64,000 bases of DNA from Chloroflexota bacterium. GTDB taxonomy: Bacteria > Chloroflexota > UBA11872. Made by a program: the position numbers and the translations under genes. Shown here in pieces: positions 49,192 to 58,991 of this stretch. The stretch spans positions 121,669 through 185,668 of the forward strand of contig JAPOWQ010000049.1 in NCBI GenBank assembly GCA_026707585.1. The letters are read 5' to 3'. The stretch's first letter is position 1. Each line of letters opens with the position of its first letter. The notes below the pieces were generated by a model. The model had not been told where the DNA came from and made no database searches. It saw only the letters and a list, made by a program, of their open reading frames with translations.

Positions 49192-50336
49192 CGCCCCGCC
49201 GCCTGCTTGGCGTGGGAGCGCTGATCGGCGCGCCCCTGGCCACCTACGTCGGCTATCCGACGCTCGTATGGGCCGTGGCGGTTCTTCGGCCGCGGACCTT
49301 CGTCAAAGACGCAATGCATCGGCCGCCCGTCACCTTTGTGATTGCCGCCCACAACGAGGCTGCACTGATCGGCGCGAAGGTCCGCAGCATCCTCAACTTG
49401 GACTACCCGGCCGACCGCCTCGACTGCATCGTTGCCTGTGATGGCTGCACCGATGACACCCCGGCCGTAGCCCGCGCGGCCGGCGATGCCCGGCTCCACG
49501 TGCTCGAGCTTCCCCGCCATCGGGGCAAGCTTGCCGCCATTCGCGCGGCTCTTCCGCATGTCCGCGGAGAAGTCATTGCGTTCACGGACGCCAATGCGAT
49601 TCTCGAACAGGACGCGTTGAGCCATCTCGTCGTCCCGTTCGCCGATTCCGACGTTGTCGTGGTCTCAGGCGCAAAGCAGGTGAGCAACGGCCCTGAAGCA
49701 ATCTACTGGCGCTACGAACGCTGGCTTCGCGTCCGCGAAAGCGCCAGCGGCTCCGTCGCCGGTGCCGATGGCGCCCTCTACGCGGTCCGCGCAACCGCCG
49801 TGGACGCCTCCGCCCGTCCCGGGGCCGCGGACGATCTGCTCATCTCCCTGCGGGCGGCACAAGCTGGTGGCCGCATCGTCTTTGCTCCAAATGCCCGGAC
49901 AACGGAAACGGCATCGCCGGGCGCAGCTCGCGCATTTGCGGCCCGAACCCGCACGGTTTCCGGCGCACTCTTCGCGCTGGCAAGCCTGCCTCACCTGCTT
50001 CGGCCCAGGCGCAATGACCTGTGGTGGAAGCTCACCGGCCACAAGCTGCTGCGCATTGCGGCACCGTTGCTGATGGCCGTTGGGACCATCGTGCTCATCG
50101 ATCCACTGCCACGGGTACGGACGACGGCATGGACTGCGGTAGCAGGCCTCGTCCCGGCACTTGCGCTGCTATTGGTTCCTGGCGGCGACTTCGCGCGATC
50201 TGCCCGGCGCCTGGCGCGCTATGCGCTCGCGGCAAATCTGGCAGCCCTGGCTGGTCTCGCACGGTTCCTTGCGCGCCGCCCAATCGACGCCTGGACACCC
50301 GAGCGCCAGGCGCCGGCGAAGACTCACCTGAACTAG
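49188..50336 (+). CDS. Glycosyltransferase family 2, membrane-bound
   Basis: 382 residues from GTG 49188, overlapping the previous stop. An N-terminal hydrophobic segment precedes the GT-A domain: VTFVIAAHNEAALIGAKV, LDCIVACDGCTDDTP, IAFTDANAILEQDAL and VSGAKQVS. Two or three C-terminal membrane segments (LLRIAAPLLMAVGTIVLI and VAGLVPALALLLVPG) resemble processive or lipid-carrier GT2 enzymes. It probably adds a sugar on the cytoplasmic face. The exact specificity cannot be read. Confidence 0.88.
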   Translation: MTPRRLLGVGALIGAPLATYVGYPTLVWAVAVLRPRTFVKDAMHRPPVTFVIAAHNEAALIGAKVRSILNLDYPADRLDCIVACDGCTDDTPAVARAAGDARLHVLELPRHRGKLAAIRAALPHVRGEVIAFTDANAILEQDALSHLVVPFADSDVVVVSGAKQVSNGPEAIYWRYERWLRVRESASGSVAGADGALYAVRATAVDASARPGAADDLLISLRAAQAGGRIVFAPNARTTETASPGAARAFAARTRTVSGALFALASLPHLLRPRRNDLWWKLTGHKLLRIAAPLLMAVGTIVLIDPLPRVRTTAWTAVAGLVPALALLLVPGGDFARSARRLARYALAANLAALAGLARFLARRPIDAWTPERQAPAKTHLN

Positions 50337-50379
50337 ACCGGGCGGCCCCACTGGCCTCGAATGTGACAAACTGACGGCG

Positions 50380-50393
50380 GAACCGACCGGTTC
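50380..50393. promoter_or_regulatory. Short inverted repeat upstream of the sugar transferase
   Basis: GAACCG-AC-CGGTTC at 50380-50393, a 6-bp perfect inverted repeat in the 150-bp gap before the sugar transferase gene. It could be an operator. No promoter boxes are clear nearby and it may be chance. Confidence 0.25.
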
Positions 50394-50486
50394 AGGGCAG
50401 CATCCAACCTAGGGTGCTCGGGCGGCCTAACCCCCACGCCACACGACTCGTGGTGGAGAGCCATCGCATCCGCAGGCCGTCCGCAG

Positions 50487-51095
50487 GTGATTTACGACTA
50501 CACCAAGCGCGCACTGGACATTGCCCTTGCGCTGCTTCTTGTAGTCGTCGGACTGCCGCTCTGGCTGCTGATCGCCGCCGTCGTCAAGCTGGATTCTCCA
50601 GGCCCGGTGTTCTACAGCGCCATCGTCCACGGGCGGGGCTGCCGGCCGTTCCGCTACTACAAGTTCCGAACCATGTGGACCGGCGCCTCGACAGCATGTC
50701 ACGAAGCACTCACGGCCAGCTACATTCAGGGAGTCCAATCCTGCTGCAAGCTGCTGGATGACCCGCGCGTAACCCGAGTCGGGCGACTGCTTCGAGTTTG
50801 GAGCCTGGACGAGGTTCCGCAGTTGGTGAACGTGCTGCGCGGCGAAATGAGCCTCGTGGGACCTCGTCCACCCCTCACGTACGAATTCAAACTCTACGAC
50901 GTCCGAGCCAGGCGACGCCTTGCGGTGCGTCCCGGAATCACCGGACTCCAGCAGGTCACCTCACGCGGCCGTGTGTCATTTCGCCGGCTGGTGGCAACCG
51001 ATCTGCTGTACATCCGGCGTCGATCGCTCGCGCTCGACCTGGTCATCCTGGCACGCACGATTCCCGCGGTCCTCTCTCGCCGTGGCGCCGCCTGA
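50487..51095 (+). CDS. Initiating sugar-phosphate transferase (polyprenyl phosphate hexose-1-phosphate transferase)
   Basis: 202 residues, the catalytic-only size. An N-terminal reentrant helix ([20 protein letters not shown]) is followed by [19 protein letters not shown], then [20 protein letters not shown] and [10 protein letters not shown], the classic WcaJ/WbaP/PglC family set. It transfers a sugar-1-phosphate to undecaprenyl phosphate and so starts the repeat unit. It overlaps the DUF4012 gene by 14 nt. Confidence 0.93.
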   Translation: MIYDYTKRALDIALALLLVVVGLPLWLLIAAVVKLDSPGPVFYSAIVHGRGCRPFRYYKFRTMWTGASTACHEALTASYIQGVQSCCKLLDDPRVTRVGRLLRVWSLDEVPQLVNVLRGEMSLVGPRPPLTYEFKLYDVRARRRLAVRPGITGLQQVTSRGRVSFRRLVATDLLYIRRRSLALDLVILARTIPAVLSRRGAA

Positions 51096-52908
51096 TCCGG
51101 CGCGCGGCACCCCCACGCCGGCCGCCCATGGGCGGCCGCACCGGTGGCTGGCTCGGGTGGCACTCCCCACGGCCCTTCTGCTCTTCGGTCTCTTTGCGTT
51201 TGATCTGGCCCGGCTCGCGCTGGAGGCCCGGGCCACAGCCGATTTGATCAGCGGCGTCCGGTGGCACGTCGACAACGCCATCGCCGATACCGCCGAACTG
51301 CGCAACGGCAGCTACACCCTGGAATCCGCCGCCGCACGACTGACCGCGATTGAGCGCCGACTGGATCGCTACGGGCCTGTCCTCGCGGTCGCGTCCATCG
51401 TCCCGCTGCTCGGGCGCTGGATTGAGGAGGCCCGGGCGCTGCTAGCGATTTACGTAGACCTCAGCTCGGCGGCCGCCGAATCGTTGGACATGGCAGCAGG
51501 TCTCGTGGATCGGCTCACGGCCACGAGCCCTTCGCCGGACGAGCCGCTTCGGGCACTGGTGGACACCCTGAAGGCCGAGCGCGAATCCATTCACGATCAG
51601 CTCGCAATCGTTGACCGCGCCAGCCGCCGGCTGGATGCCATCGCCACAACGGCGGCTGGTCAATTCAGCGATCAGCAGACGGAAGCTCTTCGGGTCACGA
51701 TCGAGACGCTGCACGCCACACTCCAGGCCGCGTTGCTGGCGCCGCGGGCGCTCGGCTCGCCGACACCCCGGCGCTACCTGCTCCTGGCGCAGAAAAGCGA
51801 CGAGTTGCGGCCAACGGGCGGGTTCATTGGCAACGTCGCGTTCGTGACAGTTGCGAACGGGGAACTGCGCGACCTGGCCTACCTGCGCAGTTATCTGGTC
51901 GAGGACCCGACCCGGCCGCGGGTTCCCGCGCCCCCGCCGTTCCGCCGCTATCAGGGAATGCGTGACTGGAACCTGCGTGACGCCAACTGGCACCCGGACT
52001 TTCGGGCGTCGGCCGACGAGATTCAGCGGTTCCTTGCGCTCAACAATGTGGAGCCAGTGGACGGCATCTTCGCCTTCGACCAGCAGGCCCTCGGCATCCT
52101 GCTGGCCGCGATTGGCCCGGTGGAGGTCCCGGGCCACGAGGTGCGGGTAACCACGGCGAACGCCTACACGGTGCTGGAGCACTACGCCCACTCCACTGGC
52201 GACCGGCGTGCTTGGTTCGGTTCCCGACCGTTCTACGCCGCACTGACCGCCGCCCTGCTGAGGACAACCATCGAAGGCCTTCGGACAAATCCGCGGCCGG
52301 TCATTGGCGCCGTGCAGACGATGGTGGCCGAAAAACACCTGATGGCCGCATTTGAGGACGCCGCGGTGCAGCGCTTGGTGGAGCAGGTAGGAGCGGGCGG
52401 ACGTCTGCCCGACGCACCAGACGATCTGCTGTACGTCGTTGATGCCCAAGTCGACCACGGCGCGCCGTTCCGCTCGATTGAGCAGACCGTCCGCTACCAG
52501 CCGAACCTCGAAACCGGACGCGCAACGCTAACGATCGATTACGCCAACCAAAACTCGCCGGCCGACCCCAACGGGCGACTGTCCGACTTTCTGCGGGTGT
52601 ACGTCCCGGCGGGAGCCCGGCTTGCCTCGGTCTCGGGTCTGACCGACGTGCAACCGTCCCGCCAGGTGAATGGGCTCACGGAGTTCGCCGGCTTCCTGGA
52701 CCTGGCCGGCGGCGGGCGGCGGCGGGTGGAGTTTCGCTACTGGCTCCCGCCTCGCCTGCCAGCCCGTTGGAGCGCCGAGGGCTACACGCTTCACGTACCC
52801 AAGCAGCCCGGAACTGATGGGCATCGCCTGGTGGTCCGGACGACGCAACGACGACTCTTCGAAGGGCGCCTGGCGACAGATCTGACGCTTAGGAGTCCGA
52901 GAGCGTGA
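51082..52908 (+). CDS. DUF4012 domain membrane-anchored protein
   Basis: 608 residues from GTG 51082; the longer frame from 50920 is a shadow of the sugar transferase gene. One N-terminal helix (VALPTALLLFGLFAFDLARL), then a helical region, then the DUF4012 core: YLLLAQKSDELRPTGGFIGN, MRDWNLRDANWHPDF, VDGIFAFDQQALGILLAAIG. The closing part is beta-rich. DUF4012 proteins occur in surface-glycan clusters of Gram-positive-type phyla and Chloroflexota. The biochemical role is unknown. The next gene overlaps as GTGA. Confidence 0.85.
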   Translation: MAPPDPARGTPTPAAHGRPHRWLARVALPTALLLFGLFAFDLARLALEARATADLISGVRWHVDNAIADTAELRNGSYTLESAAARLTAIERRLDRYGPVLAVASIVPLLGRWIEEARALLAIYVDLSSAAAESLDMAAGLVDRLTATSPSPDEPLRALVDTLKAERESIHDQLAIVDRASRRLDAIATTAAGQFSDQQTEALRVTIETLHATLQAALLAPRALGSPTPRRYLLLAQKSDELRPTGGFIGNVAFVTVANGELRDLAYLRSYLVEDPTRPRVPAPPPFRRYQGMRDWNLRDANWHPDFRASADEIQRFLALNNVEPVDGIFAFDQQALGILLAAIGPVEVPGHEVRVTTANAYTVLEHYAHSTGDRRAWFGSRPFYAALTAALLRTTIEGLRTNPRPVIGAVQTMVAEKHLMAAFEDAAVQRLVEQVGAGGRLPDAPDDLLYVVDAQVDHGAPFRSIEQTVRYQPNLETGRATLTIDYANQNSPADPNGRLSDFLRVYVPAGARLASVSGLTDVQPSRQVNGLTEFAGFLDLAGGGRRRVEFRYWLPPRLPARWSAEGYTLHVPKQPGTDGHRLVVRTTQRRLFEGRLATDLTLRSPRA

Positions 52909-53765
52909 GCCTGCTTCGACGCTGCGCTTGGCGCCTGTTGACTCTGGGCGCAATTGCACTGCCCGCCGCGTGTGCGTCGGCTGAGCCCGGGCCGCCCCTC
53001 GCGCCGACACCCACAGCCCAGATGCCCGCCACGTCCTCCCCGCGAGTGCCGGCTGCGGAGACATCCGTAGCCGTGCGGAGTCGCCTCGACTCTTCGCGCG
53101 CGCTGTCGACAATCTCGTCCAGCCCGCCAGCTCAATCCCGCCCCAAGCAGGCCGCGTCGCGGGACGCCTCGCCCGAATCTGAATCGGTCGCACCGACCCC
53201 AACGCCGCTGCGGCTACCGACCGCCGAAGACCTGGGCCCCAACTACTTCGAACTCTTCGCCGGACGGACCGACGCCAGGGCCAGCGTCGGCGATGTCGGC
53301 CAGATCAGCGCTGCCGTCGTCGCCTTCGGATTCAGCGAACGCGCCAAGCTGCGGGACGAACGGATCGTACGGGACGGCCCGCTGGCGGCCGTTGCCCGCG
53401 TGTCCCGGCACTCCAGCAGCGAGTCCGCGGTGCGATTCGCCGCGGCCGGCGGTACGGCCGATGGTCGTGACATAGCGGTCATCTGGCCAGGTCTCGCCGT
53501 CGAATTGAGGCAATCCCGGGTGTCCACCCACTCGTATGCTCCGGGCCTCACCGCAACTCGCACCCTGCACAGCGGCTGGTTCAGCGCTCTGGATGGAAGC
53601 CGCATTCCGACCGTCGTGGAGCAGTGGACCGCCGTCCGTGCGCGGACCGTGCTTACCGTCAATCTGGTCTGGGGCAGCCAGGTCACCACCGATGGCTGGG
53701 GCCTCTCCCTGCTCCGAAGGCTCGCTCGGATCCCGGTCGGACAAGCGGCATCGCATGCGCCGTAG
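52905..53765 (+). CDS. Secreted protein of unknown function
   Basis: 286 residues from GTG 52905. Basic N-terminus followed by LLTLGAIALPAACASA, a signal peptide with either a cleavage site after ASA or a weak lipobox ending in Cys. A Ser/Pro/Thr-rich linker to about residue 105 leads to a globular part of roughly 175 residues. I recognise no family. It overlaps its neighbours on both sides, so it belongs to the glycan operon. Confidence 0.65.
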   Translation: MSLLRRCAWRLLTLGAIALPAACASAEPGPPLAPTPTAQMPATSSPRVPAAETSVAVRSRLDSSRALSTISSSPPAQSRPKQAASRDASPESESVAPTPTPLRLPTAEDLGPNYFELFAGRTDARASVGDVGQISAAVVAFGFSERAKLRDERIVRDGPLAAVARVSRHSSSESAVRFAAAGGTADGRDIAVIWPGLAVELRQSRVSTHSYAPGLTATRTLHSGWFSALDGSRIPTVVEQWTAVRARTVLTVNLVWGSQVTTDGWGLSLLRRLARIPVGQAASHAP

Positions 53766-54924
53766 CTCGGCGGTCGCTGACCCACCGCGGGCCGCGTCTC
53801 GTGCTGCGTTCAATCGCTCGCTCGTCGGGTGGTTCGTCGTCGCGCTGTCGCTTGGCGTGGCCGCGCTCTTCTTCACCTCCCGCCCCGAACCAGCGATGGG
53901 CCAGACCGGTCCTGCGCTCACTCCACCATCCCCAACATCGCAGCCGCCTCCTCAGAGGCTTGAAGTCTTCGTTGCTCCATACGCGCCTGGCACGGAGACC
54001 TACGACCGGTCGCGATCCGACGTGCGTCTGATCGACGTAACAATTCGAGAATCGACTCCGAGCCGGCGTCGACTGCCCTTGGCTATTCCTGACGTTGCAC
54101 GGCAGTTCATGGAAGCGACGATGGGCGGATTGCCCCTGATCGGCGTCCAGATCAGCGTGGGCGCCACCGGCCGCGGCACGCTGCCCGGCTCGCTTACGCG
54201 CGCGCAGCTGGCGCGGCTCTGTTTTCCGTCGTCGATGAAGCCGCCCGGCATCGAAATGGAGTCACTGGTCGTGAATCCCGGCCGTCTCGTATCGGCTCGA
54301 CTGGACCGCCGGGCGGTGTGCGTTGAGTTTGTCTTTGCGGAACCGGGCGACTTCGTCGTTGGCGCGCGCCCCAGGCCCGTGCTCCCTGAATTCGCGGCCT
54401 TTTACGCATCCACCGGTGGCGCCGCCACCTGGGGACCGTGCCTGACGCAGGGTTTCTTTGTGGCGGTCGGTCCGGGCGGAACAATCATCGAGGTCCAGCC
54501 GGGTCTTGGCGTATACGTGCAGGTTTGCGCAAACGGCGTGCTGGGCTATCACCCCGAACTGGCCGGTACGGGGTACGAGATTCAGCCGGTGCTGGCCTCC
54601 GCCTGGGTTCGCGACGAGTCCGGGCGGTATGTGGACCCCGATCCCCCGGTTCGGATAGCGGGCGCGGGCCGGTACTTTCCGCAAACCGGACACAACGTGA
54701 GCGGGCCGTTGCTGACCACGTTTCAGGCCCTTGGGGGCGCCGCTGTGCTGGGCTACCCGATCACGGAGGCGCTGACCGGCGCTCCCGGCTTCACGGACCA
54801 GTACTTCCAGCACTTCAAACTCCGCCTGAACGACGCCACCCGTGAAGTGACCATCCGCCCGGTCGGTCGCGAGTTCATGGCCATGTTGACGGCCAACCGC
54901 CAGGCCGGCGCCGACTTCCCATAG
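53755..54924 (+). CDS. Secreted protein with degenerate Chloroflexota-type GG..G repeats
   Basis: 389 residues from ATG 53755 (11-nt overlap with the previous gene). A signal anchor (WFVVALSLGVAALFF) is followed by a Pro-rich segment and a globular part. Two stretches, FAAFYASTGGAATWGPCLTQ and FQALGGAAVLGYPITEAL, follow the F..Y...GG...G.P(I/L)T repeat seen in secreted Chloroflexota proteins, and GYHPELAGTGYEIQ is the usual linker. The repeat is of unknown function and is presumably involved in envelope or carbohydrate binding (inference). Confidence 0.65.
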   Translation: MRRSSAVADPPRAASRAAFNRSLVGWFVVALSLGVAALFFTSRPEPAMGQTGPALTPPSPTSQPPPQRLEVFVAPYAPGTETYDRSRSDVRLIDVTIRESTPSRRRLPLAIPDVARQFMEATMGGLPLIGVQISVGATGRGTLPGSLTRAQLARLCFPSSMKPPGIEMESLVVNPGRLVSARLDRRAVCVEFVFAEPGDFVVGARPRPVLPEFAAFYASTGGAATWGPCLTQGFFVAVGPGGTIIEVQPGLGVYVQVCANGVLGYHPELAGTGYEIQPVLASAWVRDESGRYVDPDPPVRIAGAGRYFPQTGHNVSGPLLTTFQALGGAAVLGYPITEALTGAPGFTDQYFQHFKLRLNDATREVTIRPVGREFMAMLTANRQAGADFP

Positions 54925-54974
54925 CCGGCAGACGACCGGCCGCCGCGCGGGGCCGCACCTACTGGGGGCGGCGG

Positions 54975-56732
54975 GTGTATGCGTGGGCGGTCATCGTTGC
55001 CGCGGCTTCGCTGGTGGCGGCGACGACGGCTGGCTCGGTCGGCGCGGACGAGCACGATCCCCTGTTCTTTGCCGAGACGGGCTTTGGCGTGTGGAACCCG
55101 GAGATCCGCGGCTATTTCAATTCTCGCGGGGGCGTGGGGACCTTCGGGTTTCCGATCAGCAACGTGTTCACGCTCTATGGGTTTGAGGTCCAACTCTTCC
55201 AGCGGCAGGGCATCCAGATCGGACCGAACGGCTCGCCGCGCGGTCTGAACATCCTGCAGGCGCCTTACCTGGAGTACCGGCGCTTCGGCGGGCTCACGAT
55301 CCCGGCAGTCAACAGCGACCTGATCGCGGATGCACCCAGGGCCGGCTCGCCGGGATACGCCCAGGCGGTAGGGGCGTTTGTGCACGAGCACGTCCCGGAC
55401 TCCTGGCAGGGGCACGGGTTGGGTTTTCTACGCGAGTATCTGGCGGCCGCGCCGGCCGGGATCCCAACGCACATTCGCGAATTCGCGGCGCTTGAGATCT
55501 GGGGACTGCCGCTGAGCCGGCCGCAACCCGATCCGGCCAACTCCAGCTTCATCTATCAGCGCTTTCAGCGCGGCGTCATGCACTTTGACGCGACCAGCGG
55601 CGTCACCGGCGGGCTGCTGCTGGGTGACCACCTGAAATCGCTGATCATGGGCGTCGGGCTGAGCTCCAGCTTGGCCGCGGCGGCTTCCGCCAACCCGCTA
55701 TTGCGCCAGTACGCACCGGGGCTGCCGCTGGACATGCGGAGCCGCACGGCGCTTCCCGGCACCGACCTGACCCACGCTTTCCGACCCTGGACCGAGTCAG
55801 CACCCTGGCCGCCCGCGGGCGACTCGCGCTACGGCGTGATTGTTCTGCATCGCCATGGCGCGGGAAGTGTCCACGGCGTGCTGGCGCACACCGGCGCGCG
55901 CAGCTACCTGGACTACACCGCCAGCCTTGACGACGCGCCTCCGGGGACTGAGAAGTTGGCGGTCGTGCGACCGGCCAACGAACCGTCCGGCGCCGAACTT
56001 CGAGCGCGGGCGGCGCGGCATCCCGGCGCGGCCTGGGCCATAAGCAACGAGCCCAACACGGGGCTGCAGGACAACCTGACGCCAGGGGCCTACGCCGCGT
56101 TCTTTGATCGGGTGGTCACGGCGATCCGGGCCGGCGACCCATCGGCCCGCATCGTGGCGCCGAACACGCTGAACTTCGACTTTCGCTGCCGGGGCTGTTC
56201 CGGCGAGGACCCGACGGGTCGCGAGTGGATCGATGGATTCCGCGCGGCCTACCGGAATCTGCGTGGCGCGGAGCCACCGATCGACATCTGGGGCATCCAC
56301 GCGTATGAGATCGACTGGATCGATCCGCCGATGACGGACGTCTCGGTGCTGCAGGCGCAACTGGAGGGCCTGCGGGCCTACCTGGACTCGATTCCGGCGC
56401 ACCGGGGGCGCCCTATCTGGCTCACCGAGTTCGCCATCATCTGGGGCTACGACGACTGGCAGGTGGAAGCGACGGCGGACGGGGGATTCCTGGTGGCCCC
56501 CGCGGGCCGCTTTCGAGCCGATCTCATCGAGGACTTCCTCAGCGAGGCGCTGGACTGGCTGGAGACGCGCGGACAGCAGTTGGGCGTTGAACGCTGGTTC
56601 GTTTTCGCCGACCACGGAATCCCCGACCCCATCTTCACCGCCTTTGCCGGGATCTCGCTGCTTGAGGCGCCTGACGCGCGCTCGGACCTGACCCGCCTGG
56701 GCCGGATCTTCCGCCGGCGGGCGCTGACGTAG
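54975..56732 (+). CDS. Secreted glycoside-hydrolase-like protein with N-terminal repeat domain
   Basis: 585 residues from GTG 54975. A signal peptide (AVIVAAASLVAATTAGSVGA) is followed by an intact GGVGTFGFPIS repeat. From about residue 280 comes a TIM-barrel glycosidase core: WAISNEPN carries the acid/base Asn-Glu pair, and PIWLTEFAIIWG carries the likely nucleophile Glu, as in clan A hydrolases (GH5/GH39-like). WGIHAYEIDW lies between them. It may trim or remodel the exported glycan. Family assignment within clan A is uncertain. Confidence 0.75.
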   Translation: MYAWAVIVAAASLVAATTAGSVGADEHDPLFFAETGFGVWNPEIRGYFNSRGGVGTFGFPISNVFTLYGFEVQLFQRQGIQIGPNGSPRGLNILQAPYLEYRRFGGLTIPAVNSDLIADAPRAGSPGYAQAVGAFVHEHVPDSWQGHGLGFLREYLAAAPAGIPTHIREFAALEIWGLPLSRPQPDPANSSFIYQRFQRGVMHFDATSGVTGGLLLGDHLKSLIMGVGLSSSLAAAASANPLLRQYAPGLPLDMRSRTALPGTDLTHAFRPWTESAPWPPAGDSRYGVIVLHRHGAGSVHGVLAHTGARSYLDYTASLDDAPPGTEKLAVVRPANEPSGAELRARAARHPGAAWAISNEPNTGLQDNLTPGAYAAFFDRVVTAIRAGDPSARIVAPNTLNFDFRCRGCSGEDPTGREWIDGFRAAYRNLRGAEPPIDIWGIHAYEIDWIDPPMTDVSVLQAQLEGLRAYLDSIPAHRGRPIWLTEFAIIWGYDDWQVEATADGGFLVAPAGRFRADLIEDFLSEALDWLETRGQQLGVERWFVFADHGIPDPIFTAFAGISLLEAPDARSDLTRLGRIFRRRALT

Positions 56733-56739
56733 TCACCGC

Positions 56740-58281
56740 ATGCCGCGTATTGCCGATCGCTTCGCAGGCGCCGTCGTTGGCCTGAGCGCCGCCGCGGGTG
56801 CGCTGGCCGCTTACCTACTGACGCTCGCGCCGGGGGTGGTGTGGGCTGGCGCGGGCATCGACAGCGGGGATCTGGCAGCCGCGGTGGCGGTGGGCGGCGT
56901 GCCGCATCCCACCGGCTATCCGACGCTGATGCTGCTGGGACTGGCGGTTCGGGCCATCCCGCTGGGCGACCTGGCGCTGCGGCTGAATGTCCTGACCGCG
57001 CTGGCGGCGGCCGGGTCGCTGGTTCCGCTCGGCCTGCTGGCCGCCCGGTTGCGACGGTCCGCGGGCGCGCCGATGCCGCTGCCGGAGGCGGCGGGCGGAT
57101 CGGCCGTGCTGATTCTGTATGGGCTGGCGCCCCTGGTCTGGGCGAACGCGATCGTGACGGAGGTCTACGCGCTGGCCAGCCTGTGCCTGTGGAGTGCGCT
57201 GTACGCGGGGGTTCGCGCACGGGGCTGCCTGGACGCAGGTCGCGGAGGCTGGCGTTGGGCGGCCGCGTCGGGAATGTTGCTGGGTATCGGGGTGGGCGCC
57301 CACCTGACGCTGGCGCTGGCCCTGCCGGCACTGGCGGCGGTTCTGCTGGCCGAGCGCGGGACCGAGCGAGCGGCAGTCCGACGGGGCGCCCTGGTAGCCG
57401 GAAGCTTCGCGGCGGGCTGCATGGTCTACGCCTATCTGCCCATCGCGTCAGCCCTGGACCCGCCGATCAACTGGGGCGCGCCGTCCACACCCCAGCGCTT
57501 CTGGTCGGTCGTGAGCGGCGAGATCTACCAATCCCGCCTGGGCGCGAGTGAAATCGGCGCCGCAGCGTCCAAGGCGGCTTGGCTGCTCGCTGAGTCCGTC
57601 CGTCAGCTGACCTGGGTGCTGCTGCCGCTGCTGGCGCTTGGCGGCGCGTCCCTGACCCGGCGGCACGGATGGGCCGCGTTGGCGACGGGATGGGTCGCCA
57701 TAAGCGCCCTAATCGTCGGCGTCCTCTATACCTCGCGGGACGACGAAGTTCTTATCCTGCCCGCCCTCGCCGTGTCGGCACTCTGGTCAGCGCACGGCGT
57801 CTTCGAAGTCGGTCGGCTGGCATCGCTGGCTGGAGGCAGCGCTCGCCGCCTGGTCACCGGGGCTCTGGCGGCAATTCTGGTCACCACGGCGCTCATCCGC
57901 GGCAGCGAACTTGCCCCCGCAATCTCCATGCGCAATGCAACCCACGCCGGGGCGTTCGCGCACGCGCTCCTGGCCCAGGCCAACCCCGGCACCGTGCTCC
58001 TCACCGAGGACGACCGGGCAACGTTCCCCCTCTGGTACGCGAGCCATGCCGCTGGCGGCCGATCCGACGTGACGATCGTCGACCGGCGTCTCTGGCAGTT
58101 CGACTGGTACCGGGAAACGCTGCGTCGGCAGTCCGGGATTCCGACAGAGGCGTCACCCACCACCGCGTTGGCTAACGCTGCATGGCCGGCGGATCGGCCG
58201 CTGTGGGCCGTGGATATCGACGTGACGGGCGACAGGTCGGCCGACGTGCTGGCCACTGTTCGGACGCTCGATCCTCCATGA
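56740..58281 (+). CDS. DUF2723 multi-pass membrane glycosyltransferase-like protein
   Basis: 513 residues with about ten hydrophobic segments. The first loop has GIDSGDLAAAVAVGGVPHPTGYP, the DUF2723 signature (DSGE/D and HPxGYP), comparable to TMEM260-type protein O-mannosyltransferases. A short soluble C-terminus follows. It probably uses a lipid-linked sugar on the outer face of the membrane. It follows the glycosidase-like gene by 7 nt and overlaps the next gene by 4 nt. Confidence 0.85.
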   Translation: MPRIADRFAGAVVGLSAAAGALAAYLLTLAPGVVWAGAGIDSGDLAAAVAVGGVPHPTGYPTLMLLGLAVRAIPLGDLALRLNVLTALAAAGSLVPLGLLAARLRRSAGAPMPLPEAAGGSAVLILYGLAPLVWANAIVTEVYALASLCLWSALYAGVRARGCLDAGRGGWRWAAASGMLLGIGVGAHLTLALALPALAAVLLAERGTERAAVRRGALVAGSFAAGCMVYAYLPIASALDPPINWGAPSTPQRFWSVVSGEIYQSRLGASEIGAAASKAAWLLAESVRQLTWVLLPLLALGGASLTRRHGWAALATGWVAISALIVGVLYTSRDDEVLILPALAVSALWSAHGVFEVGRLASLAGGSARRLVTGALAAILVTTALIRGSELAPAISMRNATHAGAFAHALLAQANPGTVLLTEDDRATFPLWYASHAAGGRSDVTIVDRRLWQFDWYRETLRRQSGIPTEASPTTALANAAWPADRPLWAVDIDVTGDRSADVLATVRTLDPP

Positions 58282-58904
58282 GCCGCTGGCTGACGTCAGG
58301 CATGGCGGTGGCAGTGATCGTGCTGCTGGCGGCAGCGGCCAATTGGTCCTCGCGCCCCGCGCCCGCCAGGGCTCAAACGGCCCCAGACGTTCGGCTGCGG
58401 GACGCGGAGACAGGGTCAGCTAGTTCAAGTCCGTCTGCCGGGCCCGCGGACGCCCCCGCGCCACTGGCGCTGCGACTCTCAACCGCAACGCTTGTAGAAG
58501 ACTCGCGTGTCCTGGCGGACGGCGCCGACGTTACGCTGCTGGCCCAACCTACCTACGTGGCGCTGCCGGGCGCCGCGCCGAACCTGCTGCGTATCTCGCC
58601 AGCGTTCACCATCACGGCGCGCGACGCGAGCGGGCGCGACATAGACCTCTCGCCGGCGGCACGACTGACCTTCATCCAGCCGAGCGCCAAAAGCGCCACT
58701 GTCTTCCGGCTTGAACGCGATGCTTGGCACGCCGTCCCAGCAGTTACGCTTGGCCACGCGCTGATCGTGCAGCCGGCCAGGCCGGGAACATACGCCGTAT
58801 TCGCCGAACTGCCGCCCGACTGGCCCCTGCGCAACGATCTGCTGACGGCCGTCGCGCTGAACGCCGCTCGGCTGGTGGTAGACGACCTGGCGACGCAGCC
58901 CTGA
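58278..58904 (+). CDS. Secreted protein of unknown function
   Basis: 208 residues from ATG 58278 (ATGA overlap with the DUF2723 gene). Signal peptide MAVAVIVLLAAAANW then a probable cleavage after ARA. A short Ala/Ser/Pro-rich stretch leads to a beta-rich domain (ITARDASGRDIDLSPAARLTF, split over two strands). No family is recognised. It is the last gene of the glycan locus. Confidence 0.65.
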   Translation: MSRWLTSGMAVAVIVLLAAAANWSSRPAPARAQTAPDVRLRDAETGSASSSPSAGPADAPAPLALRLSTATLVEDSRVLADGADVTLLAQPTYVALPGAAPNLLRISPAFTITARDASGRDIDLSPAARLTFIQPSAKSATVFRLERDAWHAVPAVTLGHALIVQPARPGTYAVFAELPPDWPLRNDLLTAVALNAARLVVDDLATQP

Positions 58905-58991
58905 GATTGCGGGCCAGAGAATCCTCGACGGGCTAAGGTAGCGGCGTATCTGGCGGCGGCGCGCCAGGGCAGCGCGCGGAGGAGTGGCGAG

